Source of the DNA: Terebella lapidaria
Lineage: Eukaryota > Annelida > Polychaeta > Terebellida > Terebellidae
Assembly (NCBI GenBank): GCA_949152475.1
Contig: OX424560.1
Location: forward strand, 40,865,719 to 40,929,718
Length of the DNA stretch: 64,000 nucleotides
Direction: 5' to 3'
A model generated the notes under the pieces. The model had not been told where the DNA came from. It did not search any database and saw only the letters and a program-made list of their open reading frames with translations. Position numbers and translations under genes: made by a program. The stretch's first letter is position 1; each line of letters begins with the position of its first letter. This document shows positions 1-12,140 of this stretch, one piece after another.

Positions 1-2560
1 CAGAGTTTAACTGATAGGTTCTAGAAAGTGGTTCATGGTCGAGAAATATATTATTTGGTATACATGCGTTTTGTAGTATAGTACATGCATATACTGTTAT
101 TTTTCACCCTTCTCTGTAAAACATAGATACTAGGATGATATTCTGTATGATGTTCCTTTTTATCTTTCTTGTAGGGAAAAGAGATAATTTCGAAGAAAAA
201 AATACCCAGGGTAATTACCCTGGGTAATTTCGTATGTTATTCCAAAGCCACGAAAACATTGCATAAACATGGTGAAGTGCCTTGCAAGTATCCCCTGCTG
301 GCAGAATATACACGACGTCAATTTATAAGCCAAGTCAAGGCAGTCATATAACTTCTCCAAAAGTGCAGTGATGATAAACCTTCAGCATGTATCTCAAGTG
401 CCATCCAGCAGATACAATTTGTTGGCAGTGTCGCATCATACAGTGCCGTGTAGTTAAATCTTCCAACTTCATTAGAATAACCAGTCTCATACGAACATAA
501 ACCCGCAATATGTCTGTTGTTGGTTTTCCTGGATCCCCTCGAAGAACGCAGAGAGTAATAGTTATTGCGGGCATCGACAAATATCATATTATCGACAAAT
601 ATCATATTGCCATGTAATATCAATTATTAATGCAAGATACGAAACTGGCTTGATGGCTGCGTCTGTTTGATATATCAAGGTGGTGTGTGTTTGCTGATGT
701 ACTTGTTATTACATCGACGAAGTTCATTTCTATAACTACCTTTCAATACTGATTACATGTACTTTAAACCGATGTCATGTTCAATTTGAAATCAGATTCT
801 TTGCGAGTGTGTACGGAATGCTGCAAAGACTGCATCAGTTTCTGGTCTTGTCGAAAAGAAAAAAACTAATTCAGGCGTATTTAAGGATTACAGATCATTT
901 CCCTGCATGGTCAGCTTATATATTCCCATGGTACAATGGGTTGAAAACCGGGACAACCGCAAACAGAAATATACCAATTCCATATATACATGACTATGCC
1001 ATGGGTTTGTAAGTAATTTGATGATCGAACGGAAATCAATTATCATCATTATCTCGAGTACCAATTTCTTTACTGTGTCCCTAAATAGCGCGATGCAATA
1101 ACGAGAATGGGCAATTATAGCAAGCGCCATTGATAATTAAGAACTGATTGCACGTAACATACCGGTGACTGCATTGAAGCACTTTTCCATTGACTTATAA
1201 TGTGAAAGGAAAGGTAACAAAATCACCAAGACTAAACAATCCCCTGACCTGAAACTTGGCCAGCACACACACATATACTCATGGATGATGAACCGAGACA
1301 TGGTTTCATGAATGATATCACGGAAGCTGTGCAATTTGATGATTAGATAAATCCTTTTTATACGTTTCACCAAAACGAACATTCGTGTGTTCCGCTTGAC
1401 AAACACTGGCTGCTGCGTATATTTATTCTTTGTTGTGGTCAAAATAATGAGAATATCTAGGGCTATACTTTCTGTGAGATGAATACAATGAGCTGAACAT
1501 TCATAATCCCAAACACCTCGGTGCACCCGAGTGCATATCACCTGTGAGTTTTACTGGCCTCAGTAGCTATTTGCCGTACAGCATAATCCTTTCGCTCGCC
1601 CTGTTGTGAGTGTATTTTGTATACTGAGAAATGAGTTATACTGAGGAAAATGACATATAAAAACGATGAATTTAACAAATTTAACATTGTTTGGTAAGAA
1701 ACAGAGTCTCAGTTAGTAATCCATGATGGCCAACAATCAGAAAGGCAAAGTTTCACATTGATTGGAAGTGTGTAAATTCATGAATTTGTTACCTTTATAT
1801 TTACATTATAAGTGAATGGACAGCTGGTCGATTCCAGGTTCGTGACCATCACATGCAATCAATCCTTAATGAAATAACCACATGGTCGTACAGTCCTTTG
1901 TTCTAATTTTTGCTTCTCCCTCGTGTGTTTTGGGCGTGAGGGGAACACCGACAGAAAGACAGAATCAATTTTATGTTTTACACGTTTATTAACTTGTCTA
2001 TTTATGAAACCAATTATAACATCTAACTGGTGTTCGTATCTTTTTTGATAACTTGACGTCAATCAGATAGGTACATAAAACTATGTAACACAATTTTATG
2101 TAATCACTGGGTTCTGTTCGAACTCCAAAAAAATGAGTCGTAATCTTGAAATTATGAGGACAAAATGGGTCTCCCCTCTGTAATTATTGACAGTTTCTCC
2201 GAGAACTCTTCAGGGATCATCTCAAGTTCATCGAATGGGGGGATATTGTGTAAAGTGACAAAATATATTTTGTTGAGTTATCTGCCTTTTGTATCCTCCC
2301 TGTTTTCGAGGGAGATTGATAAATAAGTAGCTTAGTTTTGTCTGGATGCATCCGAAAGTAAACAAATGTCAAAAGCTCAGGCACACAAAGATGGCTTACA
2401 AGTGTCTGTAGCCTATGTTGCTGGACAGAACACGGTAACTTTGAGAAGTTTCTTCAATTCAAGCTGTCTGTCAGAGCAGGAGCCTGCCTCTTGGAAGCGA
2501 GATGCTGGACGAGTGAAGCTCACCCGTCAACGCGGCAAACACCGCTTATATCACACAAAT
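1..2560. repeat. Segmental repeat family A, copy 1 (cut by window start)
   Basis: This stretch matches two other places in the window in the same order. The part at 349-613 matches 10415-10680 and 22130-22390; 1025-1130 matches about 12775-12890 and 23085-23210; 1865-2050 matches 23215-23400; 2340-2560 matches 12905-13040 and 23705-23925. The copies are diverged by substitutions and small indels, so the duplication is not recent. No intact coding sequence is shared between copies; the short open frames that occur are broken by indels in the other copies. It may be an old transposon or a segmental duplication; I cannot name a family. Confidence 0.7.
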
Positions 2561-3174
2561 ACATCAGTTGCAGTGTTATTCTGTACTTCCCCAGACAACA
2601 GGTATGAGGAAATAAATATTTATCACTAATATGCAATAATAATAAAGGTATAATTCATCAATAATGTAACATCTGCCATACATGAATACTAGTTTCATAA
2701 CAAAAATATTATATTTCACGATTGATAGTGGATGTAATTTTTGAAAACGGCCAACAAAATGTGTTCCTTGTGAACCAAGTAACTTAATACCCACCTGAGT
2801 TCGGACAGATATACATTGTTCCATAGCAGGCTATGACTCGTCAAACAGCACAACCAGACCTGCGAGGTAATATTAGTTTGATGTCACATGAAACATAAAA
2901 AAAAATCAAGGATATATTCGCATCATATTATACATCGAAACCAAGAATACCGCTCTTACCAATTATATAACTCATCTTAGCGAGGCATGCTCCATGCACG
3001 CGTGAAAAATGTCGAAAATGGCTGTTATATTAATGTGAACTGTATAGTTGTACCAGACTTGTCCGGTATGCCTGCAGGCAGTTGCCTGGAAATGATTTGC
3101 ATAATATAATTAAACCAACAGGTGAAGTCAGAGAAGACCATTTATCAAAACATACACATTTCAACAATCAATCG
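2561..3174. other. No gene seen
   Basis: AT-rich sequence with stop codons in all frames at short intervals. I see no repeat, RNA gene or splice-bounded exon that I can support. Confidence 0.5.
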
Positions 3175-3932
3175 CACCGTGGCGAGACTGGATGCACTAA
3201 CGATCGTTAGTGCATTCCGCAATGGCGAACACCACTCGCGGTTCCTTTGAATTTTCTTCATTTTCCCGATAATTACGATTGTGATCGATACACACATACT
3301 TCTGCTGATTCTTATGCGCACGCAACAACCGTTCGTTGCAAATACATGGCGATTTATGTTGGTTTGAGCATGAAAAACTCGTCTGAAAAAAAGCCAAAAG
3401 ATTCCCTAACGATTGTTTTTGTGAAATCGAAGATTCCCTAACGAACATGTGAAAATTCCCTAACGATCTTTTCTTTAATAATTCAAATCTACGTTATTTA
3501 AAATGTTAAACGTGAAATAAAGTACCAATTGACATGTATTGATGTGTACAGATGATCTTACAGATTTCCTATTTTCAATGTGACAGTCGCTAATTTATGT
3601 CGCATAAATCAACGAATTCCCAATGATGTATGATATGGATCTATTACAATATACACGTATTAGGCCTATATCGTTACGGAATCTCACTTTTGTCGTTGGT
3701 GAATCTTATCGCTAATTCTGTTCCTCAACATATCTCAACAAAAAAACGTGATCTACTTGAAATAATTACGCATGTCTTTGACTAAAACACTAAGCTACCT
3801 TCGAAGTATCCATTTATCACAAATGGACTTTTCATTCGATGAAATACGGTTAAAAACCAAACTGACCGTGTTTACTGTCCGCCATTGCGGGATGCACTAA
3901 CGATCGTTAGTGCATCCAGTATCGCCACAGTG
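3175..3932. mobile_element. Non-autonomous DNA transposon (MITE) with CACYGTGGCGA termini and 5-bp TSD
   Basis: The left end begins CACCGTGGCGAGACTGG and the right end, read on the other strand, begins CACTGTGGCGATACTGG; the inverted repeat continues about 50 bp. The element is flanked by AATCG at 3170-3174 and AATCG at 3933-3937, a 5-bp target duplication. Each terminal repeat contains a perfect 22-bp palindrome (3193-3214 and its partner near 3894-3915, core CACTAACGATCGTTAGTG). Inside, CCCTAACGA recurs near 3400-3470. There is no transposase ORF, so it must be mobilised in trans. A 5-bp duplication and a CACNGTG start fit the Transib/RAG-like group better than hAT (8 bp) or Chapaev (4 bp), but this is an inference. 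Confidence 0.8.
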
Positions 3933-3937
3933 AATCG

Positions 3938-4794
3938 GTAAAATGTGATCCTTGGACACTTGCGCGACTCGTCAGAGTTTATAATGACTATCATACCATA
4001 TGTGCACTAGAGCTATGCAACAACAAAAAACTACATGTAAGATGAGTTTTTGCCACAACTTAGTTCAGAATCGTCCAATAAATTTGACATTGTCCCCAAC
4101 TTTCAAACTTTTTTCAAGCTAGTCACATTTGTGTCATGATGTGTCATGATTTGTGTCATATAAATGACACTGTTGGAATTCAACATAGTGCGGGTGATAA
4201 GCATTGGGGACAATCAATGTTCGAATGTCAAAGGAAAATTGGAAGTCAGAAATTGTATTTAAAAATGTTCCAAAACAAACATCTATATGCTGACCGTCTG
4301 TAATACTTTCTTGGCGTTTTCATAATGAACTCTACATGTGAATTCATACATTTTCTGTTAAATGACACATAACATTATTTCTGCTAACTTGTCATGACTG
4401 TCGCCCAGTGAACGAAGGGTCATGGATCATAATTCTGATTGATTGAGGTTATTATTATAGGTATTGTGCCGTTTGTACGTGTTGTATGGGTTGTGAATAT
4501 TGTAGCTTGTTATTTATCCAATGAATCAATCAATCCGGTAAAATGTTGATAGGTCCACATCATTTTGAAAGCTTATACATGCAGAATGCTGGATAAACAG
4601 TTAATAATTGATGATATGTAGTCGCCGTTGTACAATGTATCAGATATATGCTTGTTGATGGTAGATTTCTGCCAATCAGTATTTCTAACAATATATCAAG
4701 TTTTGATGAATACGATGAGAAATTCTAGTGAATCCGATTTGTAAATTTTGGTAATGCAAAATTATCACATATTCGTTGCAATATGTATAATTCT
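3938..4794. other. No gene seen
   Basis: AT-rich intergenic sequence. A short direct repeat of GTGTCATGAT occurs near 4132-4152. Nothing else is supportable. Confidence 0.5.
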
Positions 4795-5291
4795 CATTAT
4801 AGACGTGGAATCAATACCCAGTATTAAGTATTCCGAGCAAACAAAACAGGGTCCGTTATCCAATCTCATAGTTCGGGGACAGAAAGTCATATCAGGCACA
4901 CGAAGTGAGAGAAAACAAAAATGGCAGGGAAACTCATGAACCCCCAAAAATGGCCATTAGGAGGTGAAATCAGGTGTTCCGGAAAGAGTGGGCATTTCCT
5001 GCCCCACTAGTGGCACCCGTCATGAATTCCCCAAAATTAACATGAAAATAGATCTAGTTGCATGGCAGACATGGATTTGCTGTATTTATCAACTAGATCA
5101 TGATGACGTCCATAGAATTTCTCAAACGCAGCTATAAGTCTTGGTAAAGCATATCCTTGTCGCAGCAGTTTAGAGACCAGCTGGGCACTTCGATAGACAA
5201 AGTCCTCATATTTGCAACTAGCTCTGGAATAGCGTATAAGTTGAGACACAAACACACCATATGCCGGTGACATAGGAATGTTGCGTAACAT
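4795..5291 (-). pseudogene. 3' end of an invertebrate reverse-transcriptase element (fragment 1)
   Basis: On the minus strand, 5291 to 5037 encodes an 84-residue C-terminus containing SKLLRQGYALPRLIAAFEKF then YGRHHDLVDKY, followed by a TAA stop. This tail is a common C-terminal signature of RT-containing ORFs in molluscs, lancelets and other invertebrates; I recognise it from family knowledge and cannot name the clade. The 3' untranslated region runs to about 4795 and contains the marker strings GTGCCACTAGTGGGGCAGG, CTTTCCGGAACACCTGATTT and GGAATACTTAATACTGGGTA. The RT core is missing, so this is a 5'-truncated dead copy. The same coding tail recurs at 17641-17800 and the same UTR at 11226-11425, 19964-20135 and 21245-21435. 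Confidence 0.65.
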
Positions 5292-5944
5292 ATGTGAAAT
5301 GAATAGTGATTTGTTTCTATTAACATATCCATGATAACTGCTACTAGAGGTACATTTATCATTGCTGATTCTAATTAGATTGACTTTCTAGAAGTTGTGA
5401 TATGTTGCCACAAATTAAGCTTGATCTTGTTCCAAACTGTAAATAAATACTACCCTTATTCCTTCCTCACTGCGTGAAATTACCTGCAGAATAATAATAT
5501 ATGTACTTAGTAATGGCTATCAACATGTAATCCTTGGCTCTCCAGAATTTGTTTCACATCTCACAGCACAGTCCCTCACTACGCCAGCTGGAGTTCGACA
5601 GTAAATCACAATTTTGGGGAATTTATGACGTGTGTTATGATATACACCGTTCATATGTTACGCCATTTCATGTGAAGTAATTTCTTATTTCCTCATGATT
5701 ATATCCACCTACATATATAATAGTTCTTTTGATCAAGTTCGGGAAGTCATCAGTTCAACAGATGGCGCCAATAATCGAATCCACTTCATCGTTCAATAAT
5801 ATAGCGATAGACCACAACCGCTTATTGACTATATTGCATAACCAGTGAGGTCTGTGTTTATGGTGATGAGATATTGCTTGGAAAATGATTGCCTTTTACC
5901 TTCTTTACCGGAATGAATATTATCGTTTTGCCAAGCCATTCTTG
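5292..5944. other. No gene seen
   Basis: AT-rich sequence upstream of the RT fragment. It might include more of the decayed element, but I see no recognisable protein motif. Confidence 0.4.
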
Positions 5945-6860
5945 AGATTTCCTGCATATCTCAGACACGGTCCATCGTAGAGTGAAACGGACGTTTTTTT
6001 CGGACTCGTCGCCCTAGACAAACATTTCCGAGGGGTATTAGGGGTGATCTTTGACATTGAATTTTTCTGCCGAGTCGACATTTTTTGTTTTCGGTGATAT
6101 CTCGGAAACGGTGCACCGTAGAGCTAAACAGGCATTATTTTCTGACTTGTCACCCTAGACAAATATGTCTGAGGGGTATTAATATGGATGACCTTTGACC
6201 TTGACCTGAAATGCCGAGTGGGCATTTTTTGTTTTCGTCCATATCTCGGAAATGGCGCGTTGTAGAGCGAAACGGACGTTATTTTCGGACTCGTCAACAT
6301 AGACAAACATGTCTAAGGGATATTATGGATGAACTTTGACCTTGACCTGAATCTTTTTGCCGAATCGGCATTTTTTTCGTTTTTGACAATATCTCGGAAG
6401 CAGTGCAACGTAGAGCAAAACGGGCGTTTTTTTGGGCCGAGTCGCCCTAGACAATTATGTCTCAGAGGTAGTATGGATGAACTTTGACCTTGACTTGAAC
6501 TTTTATTGCCGAGTCGGCATTTTTCGTTTTCGTCAATATCTCGGAAACATTGCGTCAAAGAGCGAAACAGACGTTATTTTTGGACTCTTCCCCCTAGTCC
6601 AACATGTCTAAGGGGTATTATGGATGACCTTTGACCTTGACCTGAATTTTTTTGCCGAGTCGGTATTTTTCGTTATCGTTGATATCTCGGACATGGAACG
6701 TCGTACATTGAAACGGACGTTATTTTCGGATTCGTCACCTAGACAAACATGTCTAAGGGGTATTATGGATGAACTTTGACCTGAATTTTTTTTTGCTGAG
6801 TCGGCATTTTTCGTTTTCGGCGATATCTTGCAAACGGTGTGTCGTAGGGCCAATGATAAA
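5945..6860. repeat. Tandem array, seven units of 141-148 bp, with nuclear-receptor-like motifs
   Basis: The string ATATCTC (or a one-base variant) recurs at 5956, 6097, 6241, 6389, 6536, 6682 and 6823, giving spacings of 141, 144, 148, 147, 146 and 141. Each unit also carries GAAACGGACGTTATTTTCGG, GGACTCGTC, ACATGTCTAAGGGGTATTA, TTTGACCTTGACCTGA and GCCGAGTCGGCATTTTT, with mismatches between units. The opposite strand of TTTGACCTTGACCTGA reads AGGTCAAGGTCA, a direct repeat of the nuclear-receptor half site with no spacer. The array explains the stacked minus-strand open frames here, which are not genes. Confidence 0.85.
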
Positions 6861-8893
6861 CATGTTATAAATATTAAAAATTAGTCTTAACACTGAAATG
6901 CCTTGAAATTGGACTACTGTACAATATTGTTTGACCTGTGGTCGTTTGGGTCGGTCCCTTTGCTCACGTCGTCTTACATAGATGGAAACACCCACATTTG
7001 GTAGCCAATGGAGAGGTTTGGCTGTCAACCAACGCCATTTATCAGTCAGCCTATACCGTGAAAATAACGTGACTTGATGCGATAAATGGTTTGTCATGTG
7101 CCCTGAAGGGTGTGAATATTTATGACACACTTTGCCATCACAGTCTTTCCTAATGGGGGGAGGTGATCATGGGTCACTGCCATTTCAACTTATATTCTCT
7201 TATGTGGTGAATGACACTACGTGTCTTCGAAAGTTTCATTGTGGGTAAGAGTTTTATTTTACTGAGTATATATTTATGTGCGCGAACGTAATAAACTTAT
7301 GTTTATGGTTTCTTTTTTTCCTGAGACTAAGTTCAGGTGCTGTTGAAAGGGCACAGCAAAAACGATCAATACAATTCACATGGTCGTAATGGTCGACCGG
7401 ACAATATTGCTGTGATTCAATAATATGAACCATGAGAACAACAGTAAAAAGATTCAACCTTGAACCATGTGACGCAGGGGAAGCTCACTCTTCTTGACCA
7501 CATGATCTCGCACTTAGCTGGCTTGGTGTCTGTGGTACTCACATAGCACTGACCATGATACTATTGATATCACTCGGCGTTAACCGCTGACATTTTTGTA
7601 ATTTTGTAAGATTTTGTAAAATATGACCTTGGATTTAAACTCGGAATGTGAATTTATCTGTTTGTCGGTATCTGTTTTTGTTCTTCTGACAATCATATAA
7701 AGTTTTTGTAAACCTTCTGACTCTGGACAAGGGACTTCGGCCTTGATAACATGTTATGTTGACTATCTGTTCAGAAACCAGAGAACAAGAGTATTTGAGA
7801 CATTGTCTCGCCCTGATGTCAGATCGACTTCGAATCTGGAGGTTTGATCGGGCATCGTTCCTATTCAAATAGCTATTCATCACATTTTCTTATAGTCTTC
7901 ATCTGTATTTTGGGCAGTCGATTTTATGCCGATAGATATCACACAAACAGCATGGAAGACAATGAAATATATCTCATCTTAAAGTGCACATTTGAACTAG
8001 ACAGGAAAAGTTTAAGCAACCTCAAAGCCAAACCGGCAGCAATTGTCGAACTAAAATTCCTCCTGTGCCATTTGACACGACAGATACACAAAAATTGTTG
8101 GATATATTAACGCACGAAAAGCAGACTTCATGACCCAGAAATTCATTGGCCAGCAATCGAGTTTTGCGATGTTTTACAATTACCATTAGACTCCCCCTGA
8201 AGCATGATCCGGCACACGACTCGATACAACAGGCGTTTTGTTCTGTGATCACAGGGTGTGAATATTTATGGTGCATACATACACACGACACCATCACAAG
8301 TTGGTTACGGTTATTTTTTTCCGGAATATTTTGAAATCTGCCTCTGTCCCATTAGAATAATGGGTCGTTTATGTGTCCATGCTTCAAGTTGAACGCTATT
8401 CTATGCTCAGTTCATTCAACGCACGATCTTATACATTTATATATTTTTCGTCCTCTCCAACAAGAAGGTGGTGACATTCTAATGTGGTGCTGTGTGCGGA
8501 CCTCATTCATAACTGTACATTCCAATGATGTTTTGTTTCATCATATCTATTCAATTACGAGTCGCCAATGATGAAAAAGTAAATTTTATTACTGTATGTA
8601 TTTTACACTACAAAAAGTCCAACTAAAGTCAGGATATTTAGTTTGAGTAAATATCAATGAATATTATAGTTTATTACAGCATGTCAATATATCAAATAGT
8701 TTTATTGAACATATGAGTTCTAGTGCTGATTTCATTTTTACACACCTAAATATTATAGAGAGTATTCGTGAGGTCACATGGGCACAACAAGTCAATTAGC
8801 CTAATTAAACTTCTTTTTTCAACCAATTTGTTCTCCATTTAGCATGCACTTTACTCGGCATGATTGATAAGCAGTGTTCGGTTACCAGAATTG
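6861..8893. other. No gene seen; short interspersed motif copies
   Basis: No convincing coding sequence. A short motif, GGTGTGAATATTTATG or close to it, occurs near 7109 and 8252, and related copies occur near 9485 and 20997 inside family A. This suggests fragments of one dispersed repeat. Confidence 0.45.
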
Positions 8894-8907
8894 GTTGCCA
8901 AGGTAAC
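8894..8907. promoter_or_regulatory. RFX X-box-like site
   Basis: GTTGCCAAGGTAAC fits the RFX-factor X-box pattern of two inverted half sites (GTTGCC and GGTAAC) with a 2-base spacer. No gene start is evident beside it. It sits just upstream of a hairpin repeat. Confidence 0.4.
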
Positions 8908-8942
8908 TATCCTTGAGATCTGTCCCAGAGCAACCGTGGTTG

Positions 8943-9020
8943 CTAACGGCCCAAACACCATGAATATTGCATATACATAGCAATATGTCTATGCGATATT
9001 CATGATGTTTGGGCCGTTAG
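8943..9020. repeat. 31-bp-arm hairpin
   Basis: Left arm 8943-8973 starts CTAACGGCCCAAACACCATG, and right arm 8990-9020 is its reverse complement with two mismatches. The loop is 16 bases. It could be a miniature inverted-repeat remnant or a hairpin-forming RNA. No flanking duplication is clear. Confidence 0.7.
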
Positions 9021-11225
9021 TGTATGGAAGACTTTTTTCACGACTCCATTTAGGAGTAAAGCTTTAATGTAGTTTTGTCCATTTAATGTAGAGACGATAC
9101 TTACATCCATTTAGGAATTTTATTGTCATCATCAAAATCTGGTTGTATTGGTGATATGTTACTCATTTGGACAAGAAATACCATGGGATTTGTTACGCTG
9201 CAGCTGACGGTAATTGGACCAGACCTCTAGCCTAGCCCATAAACATTCCAGTGGTGGCAACGACCACCCCAGGGTCACTGGCCCAGCCTCATCATTAGCG
9301 CTGGTTGGGTAGCTAGGTCGTGGGCAGTGACTTGTGCTACATCCGGGTCAAATATACAGGACTGTCACCTTCCTCAATCCTACTTCCTGTCACTTTGTGA
9401 GTTGAGGGTTAAAATTAATGGTTGGGCTGACCCCAAGCTGTGATAACGGCCTGACTCCGCACAACAACTGTTTTGTGGTCTGATGCGAATATTTATGAAC
9501 TATGCATGACACAAACACCCATAATGTATCTGTGCCCAATTTCTCGTTAGCTGAGCACTGGAGGACATGCCTAAACAATGATCATGGTAAAATCCTGTGA
9601 TTTCATGATATGCGTCCACAATGCATCAGCAACATCAACCATACCTTCACTGTTGCTGATAATACGCTCAAGATCGTTCCCTTATTGGCAAAACAATTGA
9701 AAACATCAAGTGCACGTCGACTGACTGTAACTGGAAGATTGCGACTGAAACATTAGAGCAGGATGGTCGCGTATCCACATTGTGTTACAATATTACTTAC
9801 ATCATCGCCTTGAAGTGTGGTTTGATGCGGAAAGCTTTTCGAACGAAATGGTCAAGTTTTTCATAGTTCATGTTGCAAGACGATCTACACGATAAAAAAT
9901 GCTTCTGAGAAGTGCATTTTGTGTGTCAACAAGTCCGCAGCCTTTAACTGCTCAGAAACTTTTTCAAATTTGCCTCTGATGTGAAAGTTTTTACGGTGTT
10001 CTGTATAAATATAAATGCGCAAAAAATATACAGCAATGGAGCAATCACACTACATGAAAATAGCCATGCGCGCAGAGGATGTTTGGAGACCATCAGCTTG
10101 TCTAACGGACATGTCCTGGACTGAAGTGTTCTCAGAGAAGTGTATCATGTTCGAGAAATATAAAAGTAATGTAGTAAAGTAATGCACATACTCGTTGTAA
10201 AACACTACTATAATACTGGTTATGATTATGGGATTATGATTATGGGAACGCCTTCGTAACTTGCAGAGACAATAATAATCCCTGTAGATTGTTATATGAA
10301 AAGACGAGGAGACATTACATCAACGTGCTGAAGTGTTTGTCAGTGTCCCCTGCTGACAGAATGTACACACCGTCGGTTCGAAATTAATATGATAAGTCGA
10401 GGCAGCCGTAAAACTTCTCCAAAAGTGCAGTTATGATGATAAAAACTCGGCATGTAGTCCGTGTACCATCAAGCAGATATCATTTGTGAGCGAATGTCGC
10501 ATCACACAGTGCTGTGTAGTTATATCTCCCAACTTCATTAAAATAATCTGTCTGATACAAACATAAACCCGTAGTATGCCTGTTGTTGGTTTACCGGGAT
10601 CCCCTCGGAGAACGCTGAGAGTTGCGGGCAATAACCCTGATATATTATCGACAAATATCATGGTGCCATGTGTACCAATTTGTAATGCATGATGTACAAC
10701 TGACATGATGTCAGCCTCTGTTTGATATATTAGGGCGGTGTGTGTTTGACTGTTTGTAGATGTACATGTGTTTACGGAGATCAAACTGGTTGGGTTGGTG
10801 ATAATAGGTTGATTCCAACATTCATTTCTATAACTATTTTTCAGTACTGATGATTCAGTCTCTTTGTGTGCTCAAGTTCGAAATAAAATTCTGTGCAGGA
10901 GTGTGCAAAATGTTGCAAAGAAGATTGCACTTCAAGTTGTATGAAGTCTCCAGACATTATCGTTGTTAGAATCACTTTTTTTTATCTTACCACCAATCCA
11001 ACCAGTTGAATTTTCTATGGGTTAACTATATGAAGTCTGTCGCTAATGCTGTCACAGTAGCAATCGATGACGCACACAGAATTTTACACAATCTGAATAG
11101 AAGTTGTAGTGCCAGTGGTATGTTTGTGTATAATGGTGTAAAGTCTTATCCGGAAGTTTACAGAAAATCAGCATTTGGGTTTACCCAGCGTATTAAATAT
11201 TCTATGAATAGCATCGTGTCCACTA

Positions 11226-11425
11226 TAGACGTGGAATCAAACCCAGTATTAAGTATTCCGAGCAAACAAAACAGGGTCTGTTATCCAATCTCATAGTCCG
11301 GGGACAGAAAGTCATATCAGGCATACGAAGTGAGAGAAAACAAATATGACAGGGAAACTCGTGAACCCCCCCCCCCCCCCCAAAAAAAAAGGAGGTAAAA
11401 TCAGGTGTTCCGGAAAGAGTACACT
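11226..11425 (-). mobile_element. RT-element 3' UTR fragment 2
   Basis: On the minus strand this matches the 3' untranslated region of the fragment at 4795-5037 (markers CTTTCCGGAACACCTGATTT, GACTTTCTGTCCCCGGACTA, GGAATACTTAATACTGGGTT). It carries a run of 16 C followed by 9 A at 11366-11390 where other copies have a short tract of about five C, so the homopolymer expanded in this copy. Confidence 0.7.
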
Positions 11426-11529
11426 CTGATTTTCCTCTCCGATTTTCCTCTTCGGACTCTCCTGATTTTCCTCTCCGAACTCTCTGTTCACTCTATAGTT
11501 CACTCTGATTTTTCTTTCAACTCTGTTTT

Positions 11530-11835
11530 AATCTATTACCAATCTATTACCATCAATACAGCCAACATTTGATGATTCCAACAACAAATGTAAAATACAA
11601 CATTTTGCAATAGAAACAAAGCCCAACCAAGTACTTCATCAAAAGACACACTGGCGTCATCAGGCAGGCAGTGTGGTAAATGTAGTTGTTTCTACTGTAC
11701 ACCCGATGGAATTAGTATACAACTGCCCAACAACCTATGAAAATAATTTAGAAACCCAAAACAAACCCTATGGAATAGATATATGACAAGTACATAAGTA
11801 CCTAGTCACACGCCAAAAGGCTACTGAGTCTATAT
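11530..11835. repeat. Repeat family B, copy 1
   Basis: About 300 bp matching 15597-15880 in direct orientation, with shared strings such as AGACACACTGGCGTC and ATTAGTATACAACTGCCCAA. Partial copies of its start recur near 15950 and 16725. No coding potential is shared between copies. Confidence 0.7.
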
Positions 11836-11999
11836 GTAATTGTATTATTTAAATATGGACTGTATTTCAACTGAAATAAACTAAACTAAAACTAAGAAAT
11901 TCAAGAGTTTTAGATACATTACACTACAAAACAATAGAACACATGAAATATATCGAATGTCCACAGATTGGAATCATTTACAACCCACCCTCTTTCTTA

Positions 12000-12140
12000 C
12001 AGATTACCCTTAAACTATACATAACACGACAGTGTCCTGTATTCGGTAGCCATGGTAACCACTCCGGGGTATTCTCCAGTATACCCTAAAACTATACACA
12101 ACACGACAGTGTCCTGTATTCGGTAGCCATGGTAACCACT
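12000..12140. repeat. Local 77-bp tandem duplication, each unit with an X-box-like site
   Basis: The string CTGTATTCGGTAGCCATGGT occurs twice, with GTAGCCATGGTAAC at 12046-12059 and 12123-12136. A single-unit version is at 22767-22780 in copy 3 of family A, so the duplication is private to this copy. GTAGCCATGGTAAC fits the RFX X-box pattern. Confidence 0.75.

Noticed and set aside
2366..2629. 87-residue ORF in family A copy 1
   Set aside because: The matching part of copy 3 (from 23741) is frameshifted by a 4-base deletion, so the frame is not maintained.
6124..7130. Series of ~81-residue similar minus-strand ORFs
   Set aside because: They are read-through of the ~145-bp tandem array.
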